Assembly (NCBI GenBank): GCA_900617975.1
Contig: UZAE01014153.1
Span: 1-16,339, forward strand
DNA: 16,339 nucleotides
Source of the DNA: Rodentolepis nana
Lineage: Eukaryota; Platyhelminthes; Cestoda; Cyclophyllidea; Hymenolepididae
Direction: 5' to 3'
The notes under the pieces were generated by a model. It did no database searches and was not told where the DNA came from. It saw only the letters and a program-made list of their open reading frames with translations. The position numbers and the translations under genes were made by a program. Of this stretch, positions 7,757 through 16,339 are shown one piece after another; position 1 is the stretch's first letter; each line of letters opens with the position of its first letter.

Positions 7757-10700
7757 CTAAGATAATGCAAAATATAGCAACGAAAAGACAGAAATAGCGT
7801 TGGCCGACTCACTGCAAAATTGCTTTAACCATTCACTGTAATCAGCACAGGCCAGAGGCTCCACGAGGGTTTTATCCAGAAGAAGAAAAATTTGTGCAGT
7901 CGTTTTCTTGGATAAAACTTCCTCGACAACAGGGACCATATCTGGAGACAACCGTGCAACTCTTTGTCTCAACATCTCCATTTGACAATCCCCCAGACCG
8001 CAGGTTTTCACCAATACGGCGTACAATCGCCAGATGCGGCTACTCAAGGGTAAGGCTTCCACTGCTTCACTTAAACACTCGTTGAGATAAAGAGCGAAAC
8101 CCTTTCCATCATCAGCCGACTTTGGATGAAATTTGACTCCGAGAGACGCTACCAACAACCAAAATTCCTCATCGGCTGGTTTCTCCAAACGTGCGATCGA
8201 ACAAATACTCTGCAACCATTCTAGGGACTCATTATTGACAGCTTCCTCAATGACAACGAGAGACTTTAAACACCGGAAACCGTAGACCTCCACTATCCGA
8301 GCAAATAAAGAACCGGGTGATTTTGAGGAAAACTTATCCACGCGAATGAACTGTAGGAGCTCAAGAAACCAGGAAGCTGGATGTGAACAGAAATCAGCAT
8401 CATTTACCAAATATGCTGGAAAAAGAAGTTTGTTGAGAGCATCTAAATATAATTCCGCAGAGGGAAGCAAGTTTGCCAGAGATAATCCAAGATGCATGAG
8501 AAGAGAAATGAGTGGGCAATGCAGGGAGGAATCATAACCCTGAAAGTTCTCCAATCTGGCTATCACATGATTTAAAAAATCAGGTAAAAGACCTGTCGAG
8601 AAACTATGAATCATGCTAAAGAGACCAAAGCACATCCACAAATAGACAATATTTCTTATTTTGATAGGCGGATGGTGAGATATGCAGAGAATTTGACGAA
8701 AAGCAGAATAGACAGAAGTGGCATCAGGCAGGTGGAAAGAAAAGAGGCTGGAAAGGTGATTTGCAAGAACATCGCTACAAGACTCCCATTTACCATTGTC
8801 AGCCATCGAACAAGCTAAGCAGTAGGTATAACAAGTCTGCATTGACAGCTTATCTGTAACTTCAGAAATTAAACGATAAGTGTGAGATTGATCTTCTGGA
8901 AAACAATTTTTTGCCAAGTAAATAGCACTAGGGAGTAGGAGATTATCTGAAATCTGGAGTAATTTTGAGTTCTCCAATACATTGAGACAAAGCATAGCGC
9001 CTTGTTTACTATCGCCCTTAGCTGCAAGAAACTGGACAAAAAGGTGACAGAATGAAATAATTGGAGAGATAGAAGAGAGTGGAATAGAGGATTCGGAACA
9101 TTGAGATACAAAAATACTTAAATTATTGCAAGACAAGCGCATATCTGCCGCAGCAGCTTCGAATATTGCTTGGTTAGACAAAAGTTGTGATGGTTCAATG
9201 AGGGGGCAATGAGTGGGCGAAGAGGGGAAATAGGCTGAAACTGCAAAAATCATCCGAAGGAACCAAATACCCCAACGAGCAGGATGGACTATTGGAAGAC
9301 CAATTTGGTTGCCTGCGTCAACAGATAGTAGACTTTCAATTAAAGAAATGCCGTAGCGGGTTCCACATACTTCCCATTCAAACCGAGCAATGTGATAGAC
9401 AACAGAAAGGAGACCATTCATACAATAAATAGCAGAAGAAATACTTGGATCCCGAACTCTGCGTAATAGGCGAAATAAACACTCACGAAGAAGGCGCCTT
9501 CGATCTGCCAGTGAGGAGATTTCACAGTAATTGAGAGCAAAGTAGAGAAGATCTGTATGATAAGTCACATTTTGTAGAAAATCACAAGCCGAAATTACAA
9601 TATTTTCTGAAAATGTGAGCACAGCATGAAGATGGTGTTTCAGAAGAACGACGCTATCCGCTCTAATTGGTGAATTCAGAAACGGTGTCCAATCATCACA
9701 CTTGAAAAATACAGAATGCCAGTCTGACACTGACAAGCAAGTAACCGGAAGGTGGCCATCTTCAGCAGAATCAAATACAAATCCACAAACAGAACATTGG
9801 GATTCCGTGAAATGGGAATTATTTCCCTCCAATTCGACGAGTGACCGTAAAGACTTAGGAGTTGAGGTAACAGACTCTCCTGGATGCTGAAAAATACATG
9901 TAATGTCGGAGCAATTTCCGTTCAAATAAAAGGGACAAATGGGAGTGACTGGATCTACTCCAGAAGGCTGATTTGAATCATTGATGGTAGATTCATTACA
10001 GCAAGAAGACATTTCAACTTCATCAAGCATTTTCTTCGAAATGGCTAAAGGATTATAATACTGAAAGAACGGGCTGTTAATCCGGAATGAAGCCTTCAGG
10101 ACATCAAAGATGTTGTTACAATAGCCAACAATTTGATCAAGACCTGCAGAATAGGGCTTGGATCTTCGGCACTTCCGCTTTCTCGACTGTTGCACAATCA
10201 CAGTCCCAAGTTTTTCCTGCCTCTTTTTAGCAATCTGCAATTGGGATGTGATGGTCTTTTTCTTATTACTCATTTGTATTATTTCTTTTTGACATTCCTG
10301 ATAATGCTTTTGCAATGCCTCCATTCTCTTTTTGAGCTTGATCATTGCTTTCTGCAACATCGTGGAATGACGTTTCTTATCAAGAATATGTTTTTCGCAT
10401 TCTTTTAAAGCTCCTTCAAGCTCTTCTCTTCGACGAGAATGCTTGAGCAAAGCCTTGTGCAAGGAACTGAGAGAAAGTGTTTTCTTTTGTGGAGAGGTTA
10501 TGACTGTGGATTTTCCTGGTTTCGGTAAAGCGACTTCTTTTATACGCTCAGATTTACAATAAGACATCTGCATCTGCCTGACAAAATTGTTTGAAGTCTG
10601 ATGTGGATGCTTAACATTCACGTTGGAGGGCATTGAAGATTTTGCCTCATGTGAGCCGATGGTGACACTAGGTAAACTTGCGAAATCACATTCTTCATCA

Positions 10701-11205
10701 CTACTTGAAGAGGTGGAAGCATTTGGATGAGTCCTCACAGAAATAATAAAACGTTCTTCCAAGTTAAGAGGAGACTTTCCTGGATGCGTGATGTTGTTGT
10801 TAAGCGCCGGAGCTGAGAGCGAAGAGCGCAAAGAGCCATGTCGTCTTTTGAGTGACAATAATGCTCTTTTACGTAGTTCAAGCTCTAGTTGTTGGTCCCT
10901 CTAAAAGACCTAGATTAAAAACTAGAAAGTCATGCCTCGAGAGGGATTTCATCCATTTCAACTTCTTCCAATCTTTCTTCCGAACTAGTCAAATTGTTCT
11001 GATCCACTACAGGACTTTCTACAAACAAGGATTTATAAACACCATAAATACATCAGATAAGGAATAGGCACCAACCCGCATGTTCATTGGCTGAGATATC
11101 GCGACCTGGTTTGCGGAAACTTTCCAAAGCTCTGCGCCTCAACTCGACTTCATCAGTAGACAGTTCTAATACGCTTTCTTCGGCTGTTTGCATTATAAAA
11201 GACAT
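7757..11205 (-). CDS. ZFC3H1: ZFC3H1 homologue, nuclear exosome adaptor (PAXT scaffold)
   Basis: Three exons: 11205-11076, 11018-10936 and 10900-7757, giving 1118 residues (first in-frame ATG at 11205; a second at 11193). The key motif is the C-terminal-type C3H1 finger at about residues 393-410, CPFYLNGNCSDITCIFQH, with C-x7-C-x4-C-x3-H spacing as in ZFC3H1/Red1 proteins. Before it come a Ser-rich acidic segment, a long charged coiled coil (about 210-310) and a basic run, SRKRKCRRSK, that could be a nuclear signal. A CxxC pair (about 440/443) follows, then some 650 residues of helical, TPR/HAT-like sequence. Two similar N-terminal motifs, ELRRRALESFRK and ELELRKRALLSLK, repeat across exons 1-3. 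In vertebrates ZFC3H1 links the MTR4 helicase to poly(A)-bound nuclear RNA for exosome decay. The human protein is nearly 2000 residues, so this one is much shorter. The N-terminal splice choice and the extreme C-terminus are uncertain; the large exon is firm. Confidence 0.85.
10901..10935 (-). other. 35-nt intron of ZFC3H1, possibly GC-AG
   Basis: The main ZFC3H1 frame extends upstream of its first Leu codon to a TTTTAG acceptor at 10901. Joining at CTCGAG (10936) removes 35 nt beginning GC and keeps phase 0, giving ...EIPLE-RDQQLELEL.... A GT alternative (GTTGAA, 27 nt further upstream on the minus strand) is also in phase and would remove 62 nt and nine residues. Only transcript data can decide. 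Confidence 0.5.
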
Positions 11206-11390
11206 TAACAGGAGCACCCAACCTTAATTATAAAAATATCAGTTAAACAAATTATCAAAAAATCGCCTTCGTGATATGTAGGTTAAGCAAGATTTAACGT
11301 ATGCGATAAATGCTTATTTAAAGTAGAATTTGAATATTGAAAATTACAAAACTTCAGCGGTCGAATAGTAATCCATACAACGTTTGAAAA

Positions 11391-11440
11391 ATTGCGCCAA
11401 TCAGGCGACTCCTCATAGGTGGCGCCAAATTTTATATATA
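11391..11440 (-). promoter_or_regulatory. Promoter-like cluster upstream of ZFC3H1: E2F-type sites and TATA-like run
   Basis: On the minus strand, TTTGGCGCC (11429-11421) fits the E2F consensus TTTSSCGC. ATTGGCGCAA is a similar site about 20 nt further downstream (within 11404-11391) and also contains an inverted CCAAT box. A TATATATAA-like run lies just upstream (about 11431-11440). The cluster is about 190-235 bp upstream of the first ATG. Function is inferred from motif match and position only. Confidence 0.4.
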
Positions 11441-11555
11441 ATCCGGTTAGTTGAAATAAGATAGGTCAGTTAATTTATTTCTTTATTTGGCAAATTTTGA
11501 TTTACCAAAATATATTTCATATTATTTTAATCTGGATAAAGACTTTACTAAAGAG

Positions 11556-11741
11556 CTATGGAAGAGCTCCATAATCCTCTCCTCTCCAGGGTTTGCTGTG
11601 GGGTCTATCAATGGCCACCTGCCCATTTGAAGCCACTAAACCTAGTATTCTTAGCTCATATTGAACTTGTCTCAGCACCTCTTCACTAGTACTTATTAAA
11701 GGCTCAATTAAATAAATAACATGCAATTGAGCGTTACATTC
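11556..11741 (-). other. Orphan open frame between ZFC3H1 and GLMP (unassigned)
   Basis: 61 codons are open on the minus strand between a TAA (11744-11742) and a TAG (11558-11556), with no ATG. The translation is protein-like: a helical stretch, STSEEVLRQVQYELRILGLV, then QVAIDRPHSKPWRGEDY. A CAG|GTGGCC donor lies inside it, after ...LVASNGQ. The plus strand over the same bases also has a 38-codon ATG frame (from 11558). It may be an exon of an unseen gene, a relic or chance. Confidence 0.2.
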
Positions 11742-11908
11742 TTATATATGACTGAATTCCTCCAAACCAAATTATATTGAATACATTGTTTAAAGCTTCC
11801 GAACCCCATCCATAACAAGGAGACACTTGTAAACCGTAAAGTTAAATTAAGATAAGAAGTGAAATAAGGGTCAAATGAGACACCCTAGGAGCAATATTTT
11901 AAAAATTA

Positions 11909-11914
11909 TTTATT
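11909..11914 (-). terminator. Minus-strand AATAAA, likely poly(A) signal of the GLMP homologue
   Basis: TTTATT on the plus strand reads AATAAA on the minus strand, about 73 nt past the predicted GLMP stop codon. It supports the last exon as the true 3' end of the gene. Confidence 0.6.
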
Positions 11915-11986
11915 TAAAAAGCTGCCATTATTAAAAGCGCAATTAAAGCACATTTAGAAGCGAAAACTGATTTTGGACCGGAAGAA

Positions 11987-14900
11987 TTAAACTTGTTGGA
12001 AGGAAGAAATCCATTTCACTAAGAAGAGTCCCCAGACGCGCATCCCAGCGATCTCTTGATTGTTCCTTGCTTGTTCTACAAGCAAATACTTTTCTGGTTC
12101 ATCTTTTTGAAGATCCATTGTCAAAGTCACATTCCTACAAAACAAATAATACTCATTTAGCATACTCTGAATATGTACAAAAAGTCTTGGCCAGTTTTCC
12201 ACATGATCGTTCAATTTACATGAATATGCCACCAACTATAACCTATTACAATAAACTAAGAAGCACCTAAGTCTTGACTTATTCTTTCTGTGCATTTGTA
12301 TGCTAGTGAGTGTTGATCTATGAAAATTTAAATAATTCCACACCTTCAATATTGAGAACCAATACAAACTGGACACTTGAAAATAGGCACTAAGGGAGCT
12401 GAGTGATAATGGAAAGCTCTTAAACACTTGATTGATTAATATACAAAGTAAAAATTGTAGACTTTGTACCAAATTATTTAGATTTCACACGGTAAGGTAT
12501 ATACCTCAAGTTAAAATCAGTGCTTACCAAGAGGCATATTTTGCTGACTGCTGGCCTGGTGCAGCAAAGGCGAAACGTTGCAGTCTTATCCCGATCGGAG
12601 TAGCTATTTTTTTACTCATATTGCGAACAGGCTGGTAGTTCTGATCCACTCTCCGTCCATAGAGAGCTTTGGCCAAAGAACGAGAGAGACGACTTCTATG
12701 ATTCGGACGAAGTAACAACCGAGGTCCAGGATTTATTGGGGCAGATTCGCTCTTACCCTCCAATTGGCCAAGTGCGCCAGCACGGAAGAGAACTAATGTC
12801 TGGGAGACCGGCTTGGGAGTAGATTGACTTGATGGAAGTTCAAAGGGCTTCGCAAGGTCAAAAGATCCAGAGCTTTCTTCATTCAGATGAACGTAAAAGT
12901 CCTAGGCAAATCAGTATCATTGATAATACGTAAAAAGAAGAATTTTGTACGGTCTATTAATTCACAATCAACCTAAAATGACAGAAGAAACTTTTAAAGT
13001 TGTTGTAAGCTCATTCCCATTTCACCTGATTTGCACAAAATAAGCAAAGTTAATTGAAAGATTCTGAATGACATTCGATACAAAGGGAAAAATCAATAAT
13101 ATTGACTGATTTCAGGACACTGATCTGCAGTGTTTAAGATGTCTTCGCAAGACTCATCTATAACTCATGAATGTAAGAGGCTGCATATGGGCAAAAGCAC
13201 TCAGTTGGATCGACTGGATAACAAGGTCTGAATATCAGAGATTTGAACCCACTCAGAAATACACGGATCAATTATTGCAGAGTGAATTGTGGGCCTTATA
13301 TGATGGAGGGAAATCAAGCATCCAAAGTACAGCTCATTAATAAAACTCCCCAGACAGTCACGTGACCCACCAGACAACGCCAGGCGATGGGCTCAGCTCT
13401 GCATATGGCAGACCGACTAACACTAACATTTTCGGTGGCCATTCGAACCACCGTAATTTGAATAATTAAACAGGATGTGAGCAAAAAATGTCATATTTTG
13501 GAAAATGGAGACGAAGTTTTTGATTAACACCTTTGGTATTACACAAAAAAATTAGATAAACCCCATGGAATCGGCTTGAAATATTTACAAGATCAAATAG
13601 TGTGATGGGGAAATTCGTCCTCATAGAAAATAAATATTAGCAAACTTTGAGTTTGGGGAATCGAATGAGATTCATTCAATAAAGAAAACGAGGAACCGGT
13701 CTACTCAACGGCTAAAACATGAAGCACAGAAATCCACCCCCGCAAAGTGTAATAAAACAAATGAGCCGAAACATGCACTATACTGAGAAAGACAAGTTCG
13801 AAAATTAAAGGAAACACGTTGCGACAAGCCAATCCGCGCATACCCCCTAAACATCAACTGACAACAAAGAAAGTCCTCTCGAATGAGAGATTTATACTCA
13901 TCCGGAGATAGAACATGCCGATGGAGGTAAATTTACTAGCTGAAAAATGTGTGTAGGCGTTTTCAACGCAGAGGATATCTTCAAAAACATAGATTCCAAA
14001 ATTTATTTTAAACGATTTGGAGTAACCTGTTTGAACCTTTAGTTAAATTACATTTTTATTAATACACAGTATTAAATTTCCAGTTATGCCAGCTAAAGTA
14101 AACCCAGATTTTAACAGACGGTTTATAATCGATGTGTGATTTGAGGAGTTAAAAACATACAAAAGAAAGTGAATCTGTGTATTTAACTTACTCTGTTAGA
14201 ACCAGACTCGTCGAAATCCTCAAAATACTTGCCCTCTAGGAAATCACCCGAAGGAGAAAGACTGACATTCGAAAAGAGCAAAACTCCAACACCGAGTTTT
14301 GAATCAGGATGCAGGATAGTTAAACCATGGAAGGAGATAAGACTCTTAAAGGACAGCCCCCCTCGGAGGCGATTAATTTCATCATCCTTCGTTGGAATTA
14401 AGATCTACAAAAATCAGTACATGTATGTGCATTAAGTTTATGAAAAATCGAGGCATTATTGGGGACAAAAGGGACTCACCTTAACTTCAATATGACCCCC
14501 ATCTTTGAAAAGCCTGTGGCGTCGTCGCGGTTCCGAGCGATAGAGAATTTCAATCAATCCAGTTTCTGGGTCTGGAGTCGGATCAACTTTGACAATTGAA
14601 TATTCAAACTGGGTAAGGTAATAATCTTGAAAAGTCTTATTGCTTTTGCTAGCAGTAACCATGTCCGAATCGCCACTAGGATCTCGAAAATCGAAAATCT
14701 TTCAAGTAAACGGAATCAAAATAAACCGAACCGATAAATAGCTAATTCCATATATATCAGTAGCGCCCTCAATTCGAATACCATCATACATATTGCTAGA
14801 AAATAATTTCTTCCAATCAAATGTAACTCCCGCATTTTGCTTTGCACTTTTGACCATAAATATCGAGGGAGCCCCAAGCTTGGCCGATGCTACAGTGAAA

Positions 14901-15095
14901 AAGTGAATGGAAAAGTTGCTGTGTTTAGCAGAAACATGAACTAAATTGGGAAATTCCTCTTGACATTCATCATCACACGCAGGATTTTGAGATACTTTGA
15001 ACTAAAAATATAAATGGTTGAAAAAATCTTACATCCCACGACCATACTGTGCTGCATACACAAAATATACAAAGAACGAAAATACGACCGCACAT
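11987..15095 (-). CDS. GLMP: GLMP-family glycosylated lysosomal protein (NCU-G1 homologue)
   Basis: I assembled six exons by splice signals and phase: 15095-15033, 15001-14732, 14698-14480, 14404-14192, 12901-12528 and 12134-11987. All junctions keep frame and give 428 residues (human GLMP is 406). Residues 1-21 (MCGRIFVLCIFCVCSTVWSWD) form a signal peptide. Exon 2 matches the start of the GLMP lumenal domain: PNLVHVSA, ASAKLGAPSIFMV and VTFDWKKLFS parallel human segments around LLHIRAV, SSLGPLAVVMV and LSVNWSLLLS. Sequons lie at N50, N131, N230, N349 and N381, as expected for a heavily glycosylated lumenal protein; WNVTL parallels human FNLTF. In mammals GLMP partners the lysosomal carrier MFSD1 and protects it. 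Odd point: about 47 residues follow N381 with no obvious transmembrane helix, although the family normally ends in an anchor and short tail. The last exon may be mis-joined, or the protein may be soluble. Intron 2 has a weak GTTCGG donor. Confidence 0.75.
13190..13475 (+). mobile_element. Degenerate tRNA-like SINE candidate in the GLMP intron
   Basis: In the 1290-nt intron between GLMP exons 4 and 5, GCACTCAGTTGG (13197-13208) resembles a Pol III A-box. GATTTGAACCC (13240-13250) resembles a B-box, 43 nt downstream, which is the usual tRNA spacing. A 5-bp stem, TCTGA/TCAGA, lies between them where an anticodon arm would be. The sequence runs into an AT-rich tail near 13456-13475. A separate T-arm-like palindrome, CGGTGG...CCACCG, lies near 13434-13454. 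No target duplication was found. It is not a functional tRNA. Confidence 0.35.
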
Positions 15096-15148
15096 CCGTA
15101 AGTTCGACAGAGGCAATGATAACCTTAATCAATATATTAAAACATTTT

Positions 15149-15177
15149 CTGCAATTTTATGATATATTAACACTTAC
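15149..15177 (-). other. Candidate 29-nt 5' UTR intron of the GLMP homologue
   Basis: On the minus strand, GTAAGTG (15177-15171) and TTGCAG (ending 15149) bound 29 nt, about 55 nt upstream of the start codon. This is similar in size to the 31-nt and 33-nt coding introns of the same gene. A two-codon upstream ATG frame follows the acceptor. Alternatively the signals are coincidental in AT-rich sequence. Confidence 0.35.
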
Positions 15178-15727
15178 TGAATAAAAACCTCAATTTAGAT
15201 AGCATTAATTTCCCTTACAATTTATTAATACTCCAGCATAATTCAATGCATGTAAAAAACAGACAGAAACGTGAATACTTAGTTTTTGACTTCCTCAAAG
15301 ATAAAAATTCAAACGTTACTGATTAAAGTAGCTCATTGTTTATAAAAGTTAATAATTAAATATTCCTCTAGCAATGCCGGTTTGTTTGCCTATTAGTTGG
15401 AAAAGCTTTGTCTTGACAACGGTTTGTTAATCGTTTATTGTGTGAAAGCATTGTCCTGTTATGTTATTTTTGAAAATCTTACAACTTAATAGAAATTTTA
15501 AAAGTTAAAATCTTATAAAAAACAGTACAATTTAGTGGAATGGCAATAATATATCTGTGAAACATTTTCCAAATTTTTGGTACTCCGAAGTAACTAACGG
15601 CTTTTGGCCTGTGTCCAGAAAAGATTCAAATTACTAATCTACTCACAGATAACTTACTACAGTGATTAAAAATCAACAAGATAGTTCCATGCATTTTTTT
15701 GAATAGTTGTCAATTTCCCAGACATAT
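15178..15727. other. Region upstream of GLMP, no gene seen
   Basis: AT-rich with stops in every frame. It presumably contains the GLMP promoter, but I see no motif I would assign. Confidence 0.55.
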
Positions 15728-16080
15728 ATTTTTGCTACAGGGGTGTGCGATAGACTTACCTCCACGTGGTGCACCCTGGGCAACGTATACTCATACGGCA
15801 AAAAAGTCTATTAGCCGGCAATTGACTTCTGACTTCAAACTACCATAACCCCACTGGATGCCATATTCTACTACTTCCCCAGTAATCATCCTACCTTTTT
15901 TCTGCCTTTGTGCCTGTCTCTTTTACAACTGTAAACCACTCTTCTGTTCCCCATCCCTCGACTTTCTGTTACTTTGATGTTCCTTCCCCCTGTGAAGCCC
16001 GAAGTCAGCTGAAGGGATAATGATAACTATCAAAACGCCTGCCATTTGAAATAAATAAATATAAATAAATTTTTGCTACA
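15728..16080 (+). mobile_element. Complete short retroposon with 12-bp target-site duplication (repeat copy 2)
   Basis: ATTTTTGCTACA at 15728-15739 is repeated exactly at 16069-16080. The 329 nt between them begin GGGGTGTGCGATAG and end in an AAAT-rich tail (about 16048-16068). Direct flanking duplication plus an A-rich 3' tail is the signature of target-primed insertion by a non-LTR (LINE) machinery. The body (15740-16050) aligns with 2789-3098 but lacks that copy's 3' module. It keeps the CCACGTGG/GGTGCACC palindromes and the antisense GTAAGT (15759-15754). No intact reading frame is conserved between copies, so it is probably non-autonomous. Confidence 0.8.
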
Positions 16081-16339
16081 AATTGGAAAAGGTGGTAAAA
16101 ATTAAAGTAAAATTCCTATTGACATATTTATAAGGAAAATATAAAGTGAACAGGAATTATTTATAACACATTGTGGATGATTAAATTTAACAGTTATTAT
16201 TTGATAATCTTCATATGTCCTTGGAATCTCCACCTCACCTATTTGTGGGTGTATTCGCCAGTTTAGATAACTTCGTTCTACACCTTTGTCATTGGTGATG
16301 GATCATTTAGAGAAATGGAAGCCGCTTGATTCTTTTCTT
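16081..16339. other. Window-edge sequence with a minus-strand open frame
   Basis: No gene is called. A 66-codon minus-strand frame (16302-16102) starts with a charged segment, NDKGVERSYLNWRIHPQIG, and has a possible donor GTGAGG at 16238. It could be part of an exon of the next gene, but the acceptor side is poor and the plus strand is also locally open. Confidence 0.3.

Noticed and set aside
8869..9111. 80-codon minus-strand frame in a second frame of the ZFC3H1 exon
   Set aside because: It overlaps the 1047-codon ZFC3H1 frame and has hydrophobic, unstructured composition typical of a shifted frame.
7894..10408. Several plus-strand frames of 62-91 codons opposite the large exon
   Set aside because: They are antisense shadows of the long ZFC3H1 reading frame and have no independent signals.
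12236..12472. Minus-strand 78-codon open frame inside the GLMP intron as an extra exon
   Set aside because: One possible acceptor (CACTCAG) is in phase with exon 5, but the resulting peptide shows no GLMP similarity and no clear transmembrane helix. Direct joining of exons 5 and 6 restores a sequon where the family has one.
13181..13262. Functional tRNA gene in the GLMP intron
   Set aside because: A- and B-box resemblances are imperfect, and no complete acceptor stem or anticodon loop can be drawn.
14229..14435. Plus-strand 68-codon open frame
   Set aside because: It is antisense to GLMP exon 4, which has splice signals and phase support on the minus strand.

Overview
The window looks like draft assembly from a metazoan nuclear genome. 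The best guess is a parasitic flatworm, with a tapeworm slightly favoured. Reasons: the genes are split by GT-AG introns; several introns are extremely short (29, 31, 33 and 35 nt) next to others of 0.4-1.3 kb; the protein families are animal ones; the background is AT-rich with dispersed retroposons. The phylum is an inference, and only a protein search can confirm it. Two ambiguous bases (4978, 5182) and a poly-G run mark it as unfinished sequence.

Layout. 65-847 (+) holds the last three visible exons of a multi-pass membrane transporter, probably SLC6-like; its 5' part lies outside the window. 848-7756 is about 6.9 kb with no convincing gene. It holds a modular repeat family (2789-3223 and 4428-4982, the second with a 7-fold minisatellite), hairpins, a poly-G tract and two orphan exon-like open frames (1635-1919, 6385-6542). 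7757-11205 (-) is a three-exon gene encoding a ZFC3H1 homologue, a nuclear RNA-exosome adaptor. A promoter-like cluster lies upstream of it (11391-11440). 11987-15095 (-) is a six-exon gene that I assembled by splice-phase matching. It encodes a GLMP-family lysosomal glycoprotein with a signal peptide and five N-glycosylation sequons, but without the expected C-terminal membrane anchor. A degenerate tRNA-like retroposon sits in its largest intron. 15728-16080 is a complete short retroposon with a perfect 12-bp target-site duplication, homologous to the 5' part of the repeat at 2789.

The three genes are independent eukaryotic transcription units; nothing suggests a shared pathway. ZFC3H1 and GLMP are tandem on the minus strand, about 0.8 kb apart, each followed by a minus-strand AATAAA. 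I found no new multi-gene system. The most unusual content is the modular retroposon family, the micro-introns (one possibly GC-AG), and the apparently anchorless GLMP homologue.
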